The notes beneath the pieces are model-generated. The model made no database searches. It was given only the letters and a program-made list of their open reading frames with translations, and was not told the origin of the DNA. From JAADGZ01 sp964596835 (GTDB lineage Bacteria; Pseudomonadota; Gammaproteobacteria; UBA6429; Thiohalophilaceae), in NCBI GenBank assembly GCA_964596835.1, contig CAZQVV010000005.1, forward strand, positions 1 to 48,244: a stretch of 48,244 nt of DNA, in the 5' to 3' direction. Both the position numbers and the translations under genes were made by a program. Position 1 is the stretch's first letter, and every line of letters begins with the position of its first letter. Below are positions 33,761 to 43,132 of the stretch, piece by piece.

Positions 33761-35083
33761 TTAGGAACCCAGCTTTTCCTCAAATAAGGCCTCGTTGATC
33801 GAGCAGCTAATATAGTCGGCGATAATGCGCATATCCTTCTCCGCATTGCCCAGGCAACTGGTAGCACCGGGTGAGGGTGTCATATTAAAAATAATGCCGT
33901 CACCCGTATCAATTTTAGCCTCACCCAGATGCAATTTTGCCTCACGCTTGTCGATCATCACCGGACGCACACCACCGATCCCTTTGGCAAACTGTAAATC
34001 CGCCAGTTGCAACAGGGGAATGACCTTGCGCGCATCCTGCAGAAACAGACGCCGACGTATGCCCGGCACCTCGAACAGAATATTGCGAAAAATATAATTA
34101 CGAATATCCGCCACCTGGAACAGTTTCCAGAAAGCCAGCAAAACCCGATGATCCAGGCGCAGCACCTGAAAGAACTCGGGCAGGGTTTTAATATTGTAAC
34201 GTTCCAGCATGGGCAGCATCAGGGCAGTGGGACCCAGGCGGGTTTTATCCGGCAGCAGGATATCAGGATCACCATGAATCGCCGCGAAAGGCAACTTGTC
34301 ATTCTGTACCGTATAAACCTTGCCATTGAGACATTTCGGCGCGTAATAGAAACTCCCCGCCATGGGCAGGCAGGAATAATAGTGACCATAGCCCATGCGA
34401 TGAGCAAACAGCAGGCTGTGCCCCCCCGCGCAGACCACCACGAAACGGGCCTGATACTGCCCCCGGCTGGTCGTGACCTGATACAGATCCCCCTGCTTTA
34501 CGATTTTGCTGACATAGGTTGACAGGGAAACCTCCACCTCCTTCTTATGGTGCGTGCAGGCCTGCTCGACAAAAGATTCTGATAAGGCGGCAAAGTCGAC
34601 GGCGGTGTATTCCCCCACAATGCCAATACCGTTAAGCATCTCCCGACGCCCCTTGACGACATGGGGTTCCAGTTCATGAATGGCTTTCTCATCCAGCAAC
34701 CGCATAGCGGGATAATGGGGGGAGAAGATGTTGAAACGCTCCACCAGGGAAGCGCATTCCTGTTCACCAACACCGATGATCATTTTTTGTTGTTTAAAAA
34801 TGATGCCATCACGTTGCGCCAGCCCAGCCGTGTAATTGACCAGCATGGCGGCCGTGCGCTGAACCTGACGGGCTTTTTCCAGGGTATAGTTGGTTTCGAT
34901 ATCACCACAGTGCAGGGTCTGGCTGTTATTGCGGCCATTGGAGTTGACGGCAGCCACCGAAGCGTATTTTTCCAGCAGGGTGATGCGTTTTAAATCTGTA
35001 AACGTCGCCAACTGATACAGCAGTGCGGTACCCGAGACACCCCCGCCGATAATCAGTACGTCACAAACAGCTTGTCCGTTCAT
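33761..35083 (-). CDS. mqo: FAD-dependent oxidoreductase, malate:quinone oxidoreductase-like
   Basis: A 440-aa flavoprotein (start at 35083, MNGQAVCDVLIIGGGVSG; the upstream 38 codons run into a repeat). The Rossmann FAD motif GGGVSGTALLYQLA and the stretch RNNSQTLHCGDIETNYTLEKA are typical of Mqo, which oxidises malate to oxaloacetate and passes electrons to quinone at the membrane face. The C-terminal FAD contact is in TPSPGATSCLGNAEKDM. It is the shorter form, like that of epsilonproteobacteria, rather than the roughly 500-aa E. coli type. Related 2-hydroxyacid oxidases cannot be ruled out. No other TCA-cycle gene is nearby. Confidence 0.82.
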   Translation of the reverse strand: MNGQAVCDVLIIGGGVSGTALLYQLATFTDLKRITLLEKYASVAAVNSNGRNNSQTLHCGDIETNYTLEKARQVQRTAAMLVNYTAGLAQRDGIIFKQQKMIIGVGEQECASLVERFNIFSPHYPAMRLLDEKAIHELEPHVVKGRREMLNGIGIVGEYTAVDFAALSESFVEQACTHHKKEVEVSLSTYVSKIVKQGDLYQVTTSRGQYQARFVVVCAGGHSLLFAHRMGYGHYYSCLPMAGSFYYAPKCLNGKVYTVQNDKLPFAAIHGDPDILLPDKTRLGPTALMLPMLERYNIKTLPEFFQVLRLDHRVLLAFWKLFQVADIRNYIFRNILFEVPGIRRRLFLQDARKVIPLLQLADLQFAKGIGGVRPVMIDKREAKLHLGEAKIDTGDGIIFNMTPSPGATSCLGNAEKDMRIIADYISCSINEALFEEKLGS

Positions 35084-35170
35084 TTCATCCAGTTCCTGTT
35101 TTCTTCCAGAATAACCGCAGTAGCGACCATAGCAGAAGATGCTTGAATCTGCCCTGTGCGGATTTTTAGT

Positions 35171-35290
35171 TGATGGGTTTCGCCTCGCTCTACCCATCCT
35201 ACCTACTTTTGGCTATCCGTAGGATGATGAGCGAGGCGAAACCCATCAATATATCCTTATGAATAACTTATTTTACTGAATAGTTACAAT
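35171..35290. repeat. TGATGGGTTTC palindrome, copy A, with conserved tail
   Basis: Left arm 35171–35202 begins TGATGGGTTTCGCCTCGCTC; right arm 35219–35248 mirrors it with a two-base deletion. The outside sequence ATATCC…TTTTACTGAATAGTTACA (to 35290) resembles that after copy B. Its variable arm centre (CGCCTCGCTC) differs from copies B and C but is complementary to its own second arm. It lies between the Mqo-like and MFS genes. Confidence 0.85.
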
Positions 35291-35299
35291 TTTATACAC

Positions 35300-36460
35300 T
35301 TAGCGGGAGGACACTCGCGGAAGATAACGCCAGGCAATCAAAAATCCACTTAGCGCCAACAGCATGGCGACAAGAAACATACTGCGTGCACCCAGGCCTT
35401 CAAACAGGTAACCACTGTAAAAACTTCCCAGCGCGCCGCCCGCGCCAAAACTCACACTGCTGTATAGCGCCTGCCCTTTACCCTGATGGCGACCGGTAAA
35501 GAAGCCGTGAATATATTGTATCGCAGCAGCATGATAGATACCGAAACTGGCGGCATGCAGGCACTGGGCAAATATCATCAGCACCGCTGATTCCGGGTAC
35601 AGGGCAATGATCAGCCAGCGCAGGGCCGCCAGTAGAAAACTACTCAGCAACAGCCGACGCAAACCAACCAGCGGAACCAGCCGTGGCATCAGCAGAAAAA
35701 TTCCAACCTCAGCCGCGACGCTTAGAGCCCATAAACTACCGATCGCAGAGAGAGAATAGCCATAGCTCTGTAAATAGATAGAATAGAAGGTATAGTAGGG
35801 GCCATGACTGGCCTGCATCAAAAAACAGACCACCAACAAACCTATCACCTCAGGCCGCGACAGCAGGCTGCGCAGAGGTTCATGATCCAGACTTAGATGT
35901 CCCGTCGCCTCTTCCGGCACGATCAGGCTGCTCAGCCAGATCCCCGCAAACAACAGCAACAGGATCATGGGCAGCATACTGATACCATCGCCTTCCAGCA
36001 CGCGACCCAGGCTCCAGACCGCCGCGATAAAGCCGATGGAACCCCAAAGACGAATGCTGCTATAACGATGAACCTGATCGCCCAGATGGGAAAACGTCGT
36101 GGCTTCAAACTGTGGCAGGGTGGCATTCCAGAAAAAACTGAATACCACCAGCACCACTAACAGCCAGGTAAAACTGTCACCTGCAAGCACCCCGGCAAAG
36201 GCCAGCATGGAAATCAGACAACCGAGCCGCACGATGCCCATACGCCGCCCGGTCTGATCCGCTACCCAGCCCCAGACATTGGGTGAAACAATTTTGGTGG
36301 CCATAAGAATAGCCATGAGATTGCCAATATCCGCCACACTGAATCCCAGTGACTTGAGATACAGACTCCAGTAGGGAAGCAAAGCTCCCAGGCTAGCGAA
36401 ATAGAAAAAATAGAACCCAGAGAGACGCCAGTAAGGTACGCGCTCGGGCCGAACCATCAT
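35300..36460 (-). CDS. MFS transporter (HcaT/LacY-like subfamily)
   Basis: A 386-aa protein with about twelve membrane segments and the N-terminal pattern WRLSGFYFFYFASLGALLPYWSLYL of the MFS_1-like group (E. coli HcaT and relatives). The loop 2–3 motif appears as WGWVADQTGRRMG. The substrate cannot be read from sequence. It follows aroC on the same strand, 103 bp away across a repeat, a pairing that I recall from several gammaproteobacteria. Confidence 0.85.
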   Translation of the reverse strand: MMVRPERVPYWRLSGFYFFYFASLGALLPYWSLYLKSLGFSVADIGNLMAILMATKIVSPNVWGWVADQTGRRMGIVRLGCLISMLAFAGVLAGDSFTWLLVVLVVFSFFWNATLPQFEATTFSHLGDQVHRYSSIRLWGSIGFIAAVWSLGRVLEGDGISMLPMILLLLFAGIWLSSLIVPEEATGHLSLDHEPLRSLLSRPEVIGLLVVCFLMQASHGPYYTFYSIYLQSYGYSLSAIGSLWALSVAAEVGIFLLMPRLVPLVGLRRLLLSSFLLAALRWLIIALYPESAVLMIFAQCLHAASFGIYHAAAIQYIHGFFTGRHQGKGQALYSSVSFGAGGALGSFYSGYLFEGLGARSMFLVAMLLALSGFLIAWRYLPRVSSR

Positions 36461-36464
36461 AAAA

Positions 36465-36562
36465 AACGCAGAGTTCGCAGAGGCGCAGAGGCGCGGAGAA
36501 TTTTTTGCTGAAACCTCATAAGCTGATTTCGAAATCTCTGCGCCTTGGCGTTCTCCGCGTTA
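36465..36562. repeat. Inverted repeat of the ACGCAGAG family between aroC and the MFS gene
   Basis: AACGCAGAGTTCGCAGAGGC near 36466 and CTCTGCGCCTTGGCGTTCTC followed by CGCGTTAAT near 36535–36562 are mirrored arms with an A/T-rich centre. It fills almost the whole 103-bp spacer, and the right end abuts the aroC stop. Confidence 0.75.
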
Positions 36563-36563
36563 A

Positions 36564-37676
36564 TCAGGCGATCTCTGCCTTAACTGCAGCAGGAATAACG
36601 GGTGTCTCTGACACTACATCCATGTTCTGCGCGCGGTGGCGCAGCACATGATCCATCAGCACGATAGCCATCATGGCCTCGGCAATAGGCGTGGCGCGAA
36701 TGCCGACGCAGGGATCGTGACGGCCTTCGGTGACGACCTCAACGGGCTTGCCATGAATGTCCACCCCGTGGCAAGGCAATCTGAGACTGGAAGTAGGTTT
36801 TAGGGCAATGCTGGCAAAAATATCCTGCCCGGAAGAAATCCCGCCCAGCACGCCGCCGGCATGGTTGGAAAGAAAACCCTCGGGCGTCATTTCATCCCGA
36901 TGCTCGGTCCCCTTCTGCTCGACCACCTCGAAACCGGCGCCGATTTCCACGCCCTTGACGGCATTAATGCTCATCAGCGCATGCGCCAGTTCGGCATCCA
37001 GGCGGTCGAAAATCGGCTCACCCAGCCCCGGCGGCACGCTGCTCGCCACGACATTAATGCGCGCACCAATGGAATTGCCCTCCTTGCGCAGGGTATCCAT
37101 ATAGGCTTCCAGTTGGCCCACTTTGGCGGCATCAGGAAAAAAGAATGCATTTTCAGCCACCGCCTTCCAGTCAAAGTTCTCAGCTTTTATTGGCCCCAGT
37201 TGCGCCATATAACCGCGTATTTCGATGCCGTATTTTTCCTGTAAGTATTTTTTGGCAATGGCGCCCGCCGCCACGCGCATGGCAGTTTCCCGTGCAGACG
37301 AACGCCCGCCCCCACGATAATCCCGAATGCCGTATTTTTGCTGATAGGTGTAATCGGCGTGACCCGGGCGGAAACGATCCCTGATTTTTGAATAATCTTT
37401 GGAACGCTGATCCGTATTGTGAATGATGAGCCCGATGGGCGCACCGGTCGTTTTATCTTCGAAAACGCCGGAGAGGATCTGTACTTCATCCTGTTCCCGC
37501 CGTTGGGTGGTATGACGGCTGACGCCCGGCTTTCTGCGGTTAAGATCCGCCTGCAAATCAGACTCTGACAAGCTCATCCCGGGTGGACAGCCATCGACGA
37601 TGCACCCTATCGCAGGGCCATGACTTTCACCAAAACCTGTGACGCTGAATATTTTGCCTATACTATTACCTGACAT
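36564..37676 (-). CDS. aroC: Chorismate synthase
   Basis: Last step of the shikimate pathway: anti-1,4 elimination of phosphate from EPSP, needing reduced FMN. I start at 37676 (MSGNSIGKIFSVTGFGESHG), giving 370 aa; the upstream in-frame start would add 23 residues without homology. Signature stretches are GFGESHGPAIGCIVDG, HTTQRREQDEVQILSG, RPGHADYTYQQKYG, YRGGGRSSARETA, GGISSGQDI and GRHDPCVGIRA. Full length, all motifs intact. Confidence 0.97.
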   Translation of the reverse strand: MSGNSIGKIFSVTGFGESHGPAIGCIVDGCPPGMSLSESDLQADLNRRKPGVSRHTTQRREQDEVQILSGVFEDKTTGAPIGLIIHNTDQRSKDYSKIRDRFRPGHADYTYQQKYGIRDYRGGGRSSARETAMRVAAGAIAKKYLQEKYGIEIRGYMAQLGPIKAENFDWKAVAENAFFFPDAAKVGQLEAYMDTLRKEGNSIGARINVVASSVPPGLGEPIFDRLDAELAHALMSINAVKGVEIGAGFEVVEQKGTEHRDEMTPEGFLSNHAGGVLGGISSGQDIFASIALKPTSSLRLPCHGVDIHGKPVEVVTEGRHDPCVGIRATPIAEAMMAIVLMDHVLRHRAQNMDVVSETPVIPAAVKAEIA

Positions 37677-37852
37677 GAGGGATGTTTCCCAATAGTTGTA
37701 TGATCTAACATGATTATCTGGACACAGTATCTTGATTTTGGACATTTTGCCTGGCCCACAAAAGCACCCGCTAATCGCTATCCTTCATTGTGAAATAAAA
37801 ATGATTATAAATTATACTCGCTGCCAGAAACAGATAAATTAACCCCTCCGGT

Positions 37853-40255
37853 ATGACTTATATAAAAAAACATAGCCAATCGACGCTAAAGAGTGAGCAC
37901 CCTTCCATCAGCCTCACGCTACTGTCCCTCGCCTTCAGCGTTATGATACTGACCTATATCGGCATCGGCTTTTTCAGCATCAGCCAGTCCAATCAGGCAC
38001 ATGAAGATATTAAAGCCATTATTGAAAAAATAAGCGTAAAACTTGATCTAATCAGAACCATGCACACGGCGGCCCGCGAACGCAGCATCAATCTCTACAT
38101 GATGATAACCGAGACTGATCCTTTCAAAAGGGATGATGCTTACATGCAGTACAACCGACATGCAACTGAATTCAGCCTTGCTTATAACAAATTCAAGGAC
38201 ATGGATCTAAGTGCAAAGGAACAGCGGTTGCTTGAACAAGAGGCTGAAGCGTCAAATTATACGGTTCCCATTCAGCACCGGGTTGTCCAACTCGCCAGAG
38301 AAGGAAAACTGAAACAAGCCCGAGAACTGATGGCAGGTAAAACTATTCAGGCACAAAACAGGATTATTGAATATATTGCACAACTGCAACAACTGCAACA
38401 TGAATCCATTGCAGAAATCAGAATACTGGCCGCCCAGTCAAATCGGCATACAAAAAATATACTCTATGTTTTAATCAGTCTGGCCCTGCTGCTCGGCATC
38501 ACCATTGCGGTTTACACTACCCGCCGAATCAGGCGGATTGAAAGAAACATCACCCGGGAGAAAGAACTGGCCCAGGTCACCCTGCAATCCGTTGGTGACG
38601 CTGTGATTACCACCAACAACCGGGGTTATGTGCAATTTATGAACCCCGTAGCCGAACATCTGACCGGCTATTCCTCTGGGAATGCATTCAATAAACCTCT
38701 GCAGAAAATTTTCCGCATTATTTCTGAAATCAATCATCTCGAAGCAGAAAACCCGATCAGCATCGCTCTTAATGAGCACATTATTCTCTCCATTACCGAT
38801 GATATCGTACTAATCAGAAAAGATGGTCAGGAATTCGCCATTGAACTGACCGCCGCGCCCATCATGGATGACAAGCATGGCATATTTGGCGCCATTCTGA
38901 CTTTCCGCGACGTTACCGAAATGCGCTCCATGTCCTACCAGCTGAGTTATCAGGCGACCCATGACAGTCTCACCGGACTGGTAAACCGGCGTGAATTTGA
39001 ACGGCGCCTGGGCCAGATTATTCAGAATGCCCGCAATGAAAAAACCTCCCATGCGCTGTGTTATCTGGATCTGGATCAATTCAAGGTGGTCAACGATTCT
39101 GCCGGCCATGCCGCCGGTGACGAACTGCTGAAGCAACTGGCGCACAAACTATTGCCCCTGCTGAGAAAAAGTGACGTACTCGCCCGTCTCGGGGGAGATG
39201 AATTCGGTGTACTGTTGGAAGGTTGCAATGAAGATCAAGCGTATAAGATTGCTGAAATCATGCGTACCACGATCAAGGAAACCCGTTTTCCCTGGGGCAA
39301 AAATACGTTCGAAGTGGGCGTCAGCATCGGTCTCGTGCCAATAACCGCCGAGTCCGGTGGCGCATCGGATATCCTCAACGCAGCGGATACAGCCCGCTAT
39401 ACCGCCAAGGAAAATGGCCGCAACCAAATTCAGGTTTATCGTGAAGATAATCTTGAGTATTCAAAACGCAAAACAGAAATGCGCTGGGTGAAAGATATTC
39501 AACAGGCGCTGGATAGTAATGCCTTTATTCTCCACTGCCAGAAAATCATTCCCATCAGCCAGCATAGTCACTACAACCACTTCTGCGAACTTCTGATCCG
39601 CCTGCAAGACAGCGAAGGCAAACTGGTGCCGCCTATGGCCTTCCTACCCGCCGCCGAACGCTATGATCTCATTCAGGAGATTGATAAATGGGTCGTGCAT
39701 AACGCACTGACCACGCTTTATGAATTTCAGGATGAGACCCTTCCCGAAAAATTGTTTTTCTCCATTAACCTCTCGGGACAATCACTCAGCGACAGCACTT
39801 TTCTCGACTATGTGCGCGCAGAAATATTGAATAGCCGTTGTTCCCCTGACTACCTATGTTTTGAGATCACCGAAACCGCCGCCATTGCCAACATGAGCAA
39901 GGCGATTCATTTTATCACCTCAACGAAGGAGCTGGGCTGCAAGTTTGCTCTGGATGACTTTGGAAATGGTCTGAGTTCCTTTACCTATCTCAAGAACATG
40001 CCGGTAGACTTTCTGAAAATTGACGGTAGTTTTGTCCGCGACATCTGCCACGACAAAATCGATCATGCCTTTGTTGAAGCTATTCATCGTATCGCCACCA
40101 TGATGAATATTGAAACCATTGCCGAATATGTAGAAAATGAAGAAACACTGCAAATGCTGAAGGACATCGGCATTCATTATGCTCAGGGCTTCCACATCGA
40201 ACGGCCCAAAGATATTTCCGAAATCGACAACAAGACTTCATTTGCAGCTTCCTAG
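37853..40255 (+). CDS. Membrane GGDEF–EAL protein with 4-helix-bundle sensor and PAS domain
   Basis: An 800-aa cyclic-di-GMP enzyme. A membrane helix at about 20–43 and a second at about 203–223 bracket a periplasmic four-helix bundle of the chemoreceptor type (about 45–200). Then follow PAS (about 240–360), GGDEF (about 365–535) and EAL (about 545–790). GGDEF is intact, with the inhibitory-site RKSD five residues before it. The EAL motif is present as ELLIR, and DDFGNGLSSF and FLKIDGSFV look functional, so both synthesis and hydrolysis are possible. It is a lone gene divergent from aroC, with only a weak TATACT at 37813–37818 as a promoter candidate. Confidence 0.93.
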   Translation: MTYIKKHSQSTLKSEHPSISLTLLSLAFSVMILTYIGIGFFSISQSNQAHEDIKAIIEKISVKLDLIRTMHTAARERSINLYMMITETDPFKRDDAYMQYNRHATEFSLAYNKFKDMDLSAKEQRLLEQEAEASNYTVPIQHRVVQLAREGKLKQARELMAGKTIQAQNRIIEYIAQLQQLQHESIAEIRILAAQSNRHTKNILYVLISLALLLGITIAVYTTRRIRRIERNITREKELAQVTLQSVGDAVITTNNRGYVQFMNPVAEHLTGYSSGNAFNKPLQKIFRIISEINHLEAENPISIALNEHIILSITDDIVLIRKDGQEFAIELTAAPIMDDKHGIFGAILTFRDVTEMRSMSYQLSYQATHDSLTGLVNRREFERRLGQIIQNARNEKTSHALCYLDLDQFKVVNDSAGHAAGDELLKQLAHKLLPLLRKSDVLARLGGDEFGVLLEGCNEDQAYKIAEIMRTTIKETRFPWGKNTFEVGVSIGLVPITAESGGASDILNAADTARYTAKENGRNQIQVYREDNLEYSKRKTEMRWVKDIQQALDSNAFILHCQKIIPISQHSHYNHFCELLIRLQDSEGKLVPPMAFLPAAERYDLIQEIDKWVVHNALTTLYEFQDETLPEKLFFSINLSGQSLSDSTFLDYVRAEILNSRCSPDYLCFEITETAAIANMSKAIHFITSTKELGCKFALDDFGNGLSSFTYLKNMPVDFLKIDGSFVRDICHDKIDHAFVEAIHRIATMMNIETIAEYVENEETLQMLKDIGIHYAQGFHIERPKDISEIDNKTSFAAS

Positions 40256-40275
40256 CCCGGATAAACCGCAGGATA

Positions 40276-40332
40276 AGTACCTTCACGAAATAATTTTCTG
40301 TAAAATGCACAGAAAATTATTTCTAAGGTACT
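40276..40332. repeat. Palindrome after the GGDEF–EAL gene
   Basis: AGTACCTTCACGAAATAATT followed by TTCTG (40276–40300) and CAGAAAATTATTTCTAAGGT followed by ACT (40310–40332) are near-perfect mirror arms with a nine-base loop. Upstream bases (ATAAACCGCAGGATA) resemble the start of the bamA–skp element, so it may be a distant member. It lies between the two convergent stops and may end both transcripts, although it is A/T rich. Confidence 0.75.
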
Positions 40333-40394
40333 AAGCGGCGAAACCTGATATCCGCTCAACCGACCTGGGATATAAATAAACGCAAGGAACCCGT

Positions 40395-41774
40395 TCAGAT
40401 TACTTTAGAAAAGCGTTGCCCTGTTTTATTGTGAAGGTAAATATCGAACACCATGCAGATGTTACGAATCAGTAGTTTTCCAGAGGAACTTACCGTGATT
40501 CTCCGGCGACTGATGTCAACCAGACCGTCGTCCATCATGGGTTTGAGATCTTCCAACTCACGGACAAAATAGTTCTCGAAGCTGATATTGAACCGCTGTT
40601 CAATATCAGCAAAGTCCAGTACAAAGTTACAGATCAGCTGGTTAATCACCGCCCGCCGTAGTACATCGTCAACTGACAGGCTAATACCTCGAAAAATTGC
40701 TAAGTCATCATTATCGATGCGTGCCGTGTAATCGTCCATGGGCTTGAGATTTTGTGCATAGCAATCCCCCACCATACCGATCGACGTGACACCCAGCGCC
40801 ACCAGGTCGCAGTCAGCATGGGTGGAATAGCCCTGGAAATTTCGATACAGTAAACCATTGGCCTGGGCAATCGCCAGCTCATCATCCGGTTTGGCAAAAT
40901 GATCCATACCGATATACACGTAGCCAGCGGCGATCAGCGTTTCAATGGTGCTTTTCAGAATGGCTAGTTTTTCATCTGCTTTGGGGAGGTCACTTTCATT
41001 AATACGGCGCTGAGGCTTGAAAATCTCCGGCAAATGCGCGTAATTAAAAACGGATAGTCGATCCGGATTCATCGCCAACACTTTTTCCAGTGTGGCGGAA
41101 AAAGTGGAGAGGCTTTGATGCGGGAGACCATAAATCAGATCCAGACTGACCGAATGAAAGCCTTCTTTACGCGCGGCTTCCATAACAGCATAGGTCTTTT
41201 CTTCAGACTGGATTCGGTTGACCGCCTTTTGCACGCTGGGATCAAAATCCTGTACCCCGAGACTCATCCGGTTAAAACCGACTTCGCGCAAAATAGCAAT
41301 GGTCTCGGCCGTCGCCTCGCGCGGGTCGATTTCAATCGAGTATTCCCCTTTGCTATCATCAACCAGGTTGAAATATTGGCGCGTTACCTTCATCAGCTCA
41401 CGCATCTCGGCGTGGCTGATAAAGGTGGGTGTGCCCCCCCCCCAATGCAACTGCCTTACCTTGCGGTCCGGATCGAACAGTTCGCTCTGCATGGCCAGCT
41501 CTTTATAAACCCGGCGCAAATAGGGCTCGGCTCGACTTCGATCCTTGGTCGAGATTTTGTTGCAGCCGCAAAAAAAACAGATAGTGTCACAGAAGGGGAT
41601 ATGAAAATAGAGAGACAGATCACGGCCCGAGGCATTGCTGGCTTCAACCTGTGCCCGGTAGTCGCCAACACTGAAGTCGGTATGAAACTGTACCGCAGTC
41701 GGATAGGAAGTATAACGCGGACCCGCCTTGTCATAACGGCGGATCAAATCGGAATCAAATATAATCTCAGACAT
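40395..41774 (-). CDS. hemN: Oxygen-independent coproporphyrinogen III oxidase
   Basis: A radical SAM enzyme making protoporphyrinogen IX from coproporphyrinogen III without oxygen. The cluster cysteines are Cys62, Cys66 and Cys69 (FCDTICFFCGCNK), followed by GGGTPTF and the family regions IEIDPREAT, SLGVQDFDP, DLIYGLPHQ and GMDHFAKPDDEL. Length 459 aa matches E. coli HemN (457). It is a single gene; no FNR-type box was seen in the 74 bp before it. The presence of HemN shows capacity for haem synthesis at low oxygen. Confidence 0.96.
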   Translation of the reverse strand: MSEIIFDSDLIRRYDKAGPRYTSYPTAVQFHTDFSVGDYRAQVEASNASGRDLSLYFHIPFCDTICFFCGCNKISTKDRSRAEPYLRRVYKELAMQSELFDPDRKVRQLHWGGGTPTFISHAEMRELMKVTRQYFNLVDDSKGEYSIEIDPREATAETIAILREVGFNRMSLGVQDFDPSVQKAVNRIQSEEKTYAVMEAARKEGFHSVSLDLIYGLPHQSLSTFSATLEKVLAMNPDRLSVFNYAHLPEIFKPQRRINESDLPKADEKLAILKSTIETLIAAGYVYIGMDHFAKPDDELAIAQANGLLYRNFQGYSTHADCDLVALGVTSIGMVGDCYAQNLKPMDDYTARIDNDDLAIFRGISLSVDDVLRRAVINQLICNFVLDFADIEQRFNISFENYFVRELEDLKPMMDDGLVDISRRRITVSSSGKLLIRNICMVFDIYLHNKTGQRFSKVI

Positions 41775-41848
41775 GGTGTTCTTCGAAGCTAAAGTGGACG
41801 TTGCAGTATAGCAGGAGACGGAGCAGACTTTTAGGGGAAGGAATTAAA

Positions 41849-42166
41849 TTACTCTTCCACCGTATCCAGTCCCTTCCGGTGTGTGCTGTTAATCAGGCTG
41901 AGTAAACCTTTAAAGGGTAAAATAAGAGTGCTCTGGCCTTTCACGAAGGCCATAAAAGAAAGATCTTCATCCGAAAATTCATAGCGTTCTTCTTTCAGAC
42001 TCGCCAATAAACCGGTCAATTGCTGTTCCAGAATATCCACAAAATTCAATGCGCCTTCCATAAACTCCTCATCAAACTCCACTGAAAAACGCAGTTCCTC
42101 AACCTCGAATATGGCCTGTTCGACCAGTTCAATATAGTCCTCAAATGTTGCCGGCCGCTTCATCAT
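41849..42166 (-). CDS. Small acidic protein of unknown function
   Basis: A 105-aa soluble protein, starting at the ATG at 42166 behind GGAG nine bases upstream (an earlier in-frame TTG overlaps that signal). Predicted mostly helical with an acidic middle (FEVEELRFSVEFDEEFMEGA). No catalytic motif or family that I can name. It follows prmB by 29 bp on the same strand and probably belongs to the mog–prmB transcript. Confidence 0.75.
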   Translation of the reverse strand: MMKRPATFEDYIELVEQAIFEVEELRFSVEFDEEFMEGALNFVDILEQQLTGLLASLKEERYEFSDEDLSFMAFVKGQSTLILPFKGLLSLINSTHRKGLDTVEE

Positions 42167-42195
42167 AATTTCATTCTCCAAAAAACCAGTATTTT

Positions 42196-43125
42196 TTACA
42201 GGCGCTTCGCCATCTCGGCAAAGTCAGTATGATAATCGGAAAGCTGGCGGGCTTCGAGCAGAAATATCCCCTCCCCCCCATGTTCAAAATCCAGCCAGGT
42301 AAAAGGGATATTCGGAAACTGCTGGCTTAACGCCTCAGCACTGTTGCCGACTTCTACGATGATCACCCCTTCAGGCTGCAAATAATCGGGCGCATCCCGC
42401 AGCATGGGAATCACCAGATCCAGGCCCCGGCTACCCGCCGCCAGCCCCCGTTCCGGTTCACGCCGGTATTCATCCGGTAATGCAGCCATATCCTCAGCAT
42501 CCACATAGGGCGGATTGGACACAATCAGATCATAACGCCGTCCCGCCAACGCACTGAACAGATCCGACTCAAATAAATGCACCCGATCTTCCAGGTGATG
42601 CCCCCCTATATTGCGCAAAGCAACCTCCAGCGCCGCGCTGGAAATATCACTGGCGTCCACCTGTGCCTGTGGCAGAACACAGGCCGTAGCAATGGCGATA
42701 CAACCGCTGCCGGTGCATAAATCCAGCACCCGCTCGACCCGCTCTGGCGCCAGCCAGGGCCGAAAATGATGGTGAATCAACTCGGCAATGGGAGAACGCG
42801 GCACCAGCACCCGCTCATCCACATAAAAAGGCAAACCCGCGAACCATGCCTGCCGGGTCAGATAAGCCGTCGGCAAACGTTCATCCACCCGCCGCTGCAC
42901 CAGTACCGAAATCGCCTCTTTCTCCGCTTCACTCAGGGGATGTGACAGACTTTCTTCGGCAAAATCCGGCGCCAGGCCCAGGGCGTGAGACACCAGCCAG
43001 GCTGCCTCATCTCGCGCATTGTCCGTACCATGACCAAACCAGACGTCCGCGTCATCCAGATAGGCCTGCGACAGCAGAACCGCATCACGCAGGTTGTGAG
43101 CCTTGTCCAAATCCAGTCTATCCAT
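42196..43125 (-). CDS. prmB: Ribosomal protein L3 N5-glutamine methyltransferase
   Basis: Methylates the glutamine of L3 during large-subunit assembly, using SAM. Start at 43125 (MDRLDLDKAHNLRDAV) gives 309 aa and avoids overlap with the upstream gene. The N-terminal helical domain (about 1–110) precedes a Rossmann methyltransferase with VLDLCTGSGCIAIA for SAM and the catalytic NPPYVDAEDMAALPDE near 195–210, which distinguishes PrmB (PDEY) from PrmC. It lies seven bases after the mog stop. Confidence 0.93.
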   Translation of the reverse strand: MDRLDLDKAHNLRDAVLLSQAYLDDADVWFGHGTDNARDEAAWLVSHALGLAPDFAEESLSHPLSEAEKEAISVLVQRRVDERLPTAYLTRQAWFAGLPFYVDERVLVPRSPIAELIHHHFRPWLAPERVERVLDLCTGSGCIAIATACVLPQAQVDASDISSAALEVALRNIGGHHLEDRVHLFESDLFSALAGRRYDLIVSNPPYVDAEDMAALPDEYRREPERGLAAGSRGLDLVIPMLRDAPDYLQPEGVIIVEVGNSAEALSQQFPNIPFTWLDFEHGGEGIFLLEARQLSDYHTDFAEMAKRL

Positions 43126-43132
43126 GCTGGTC

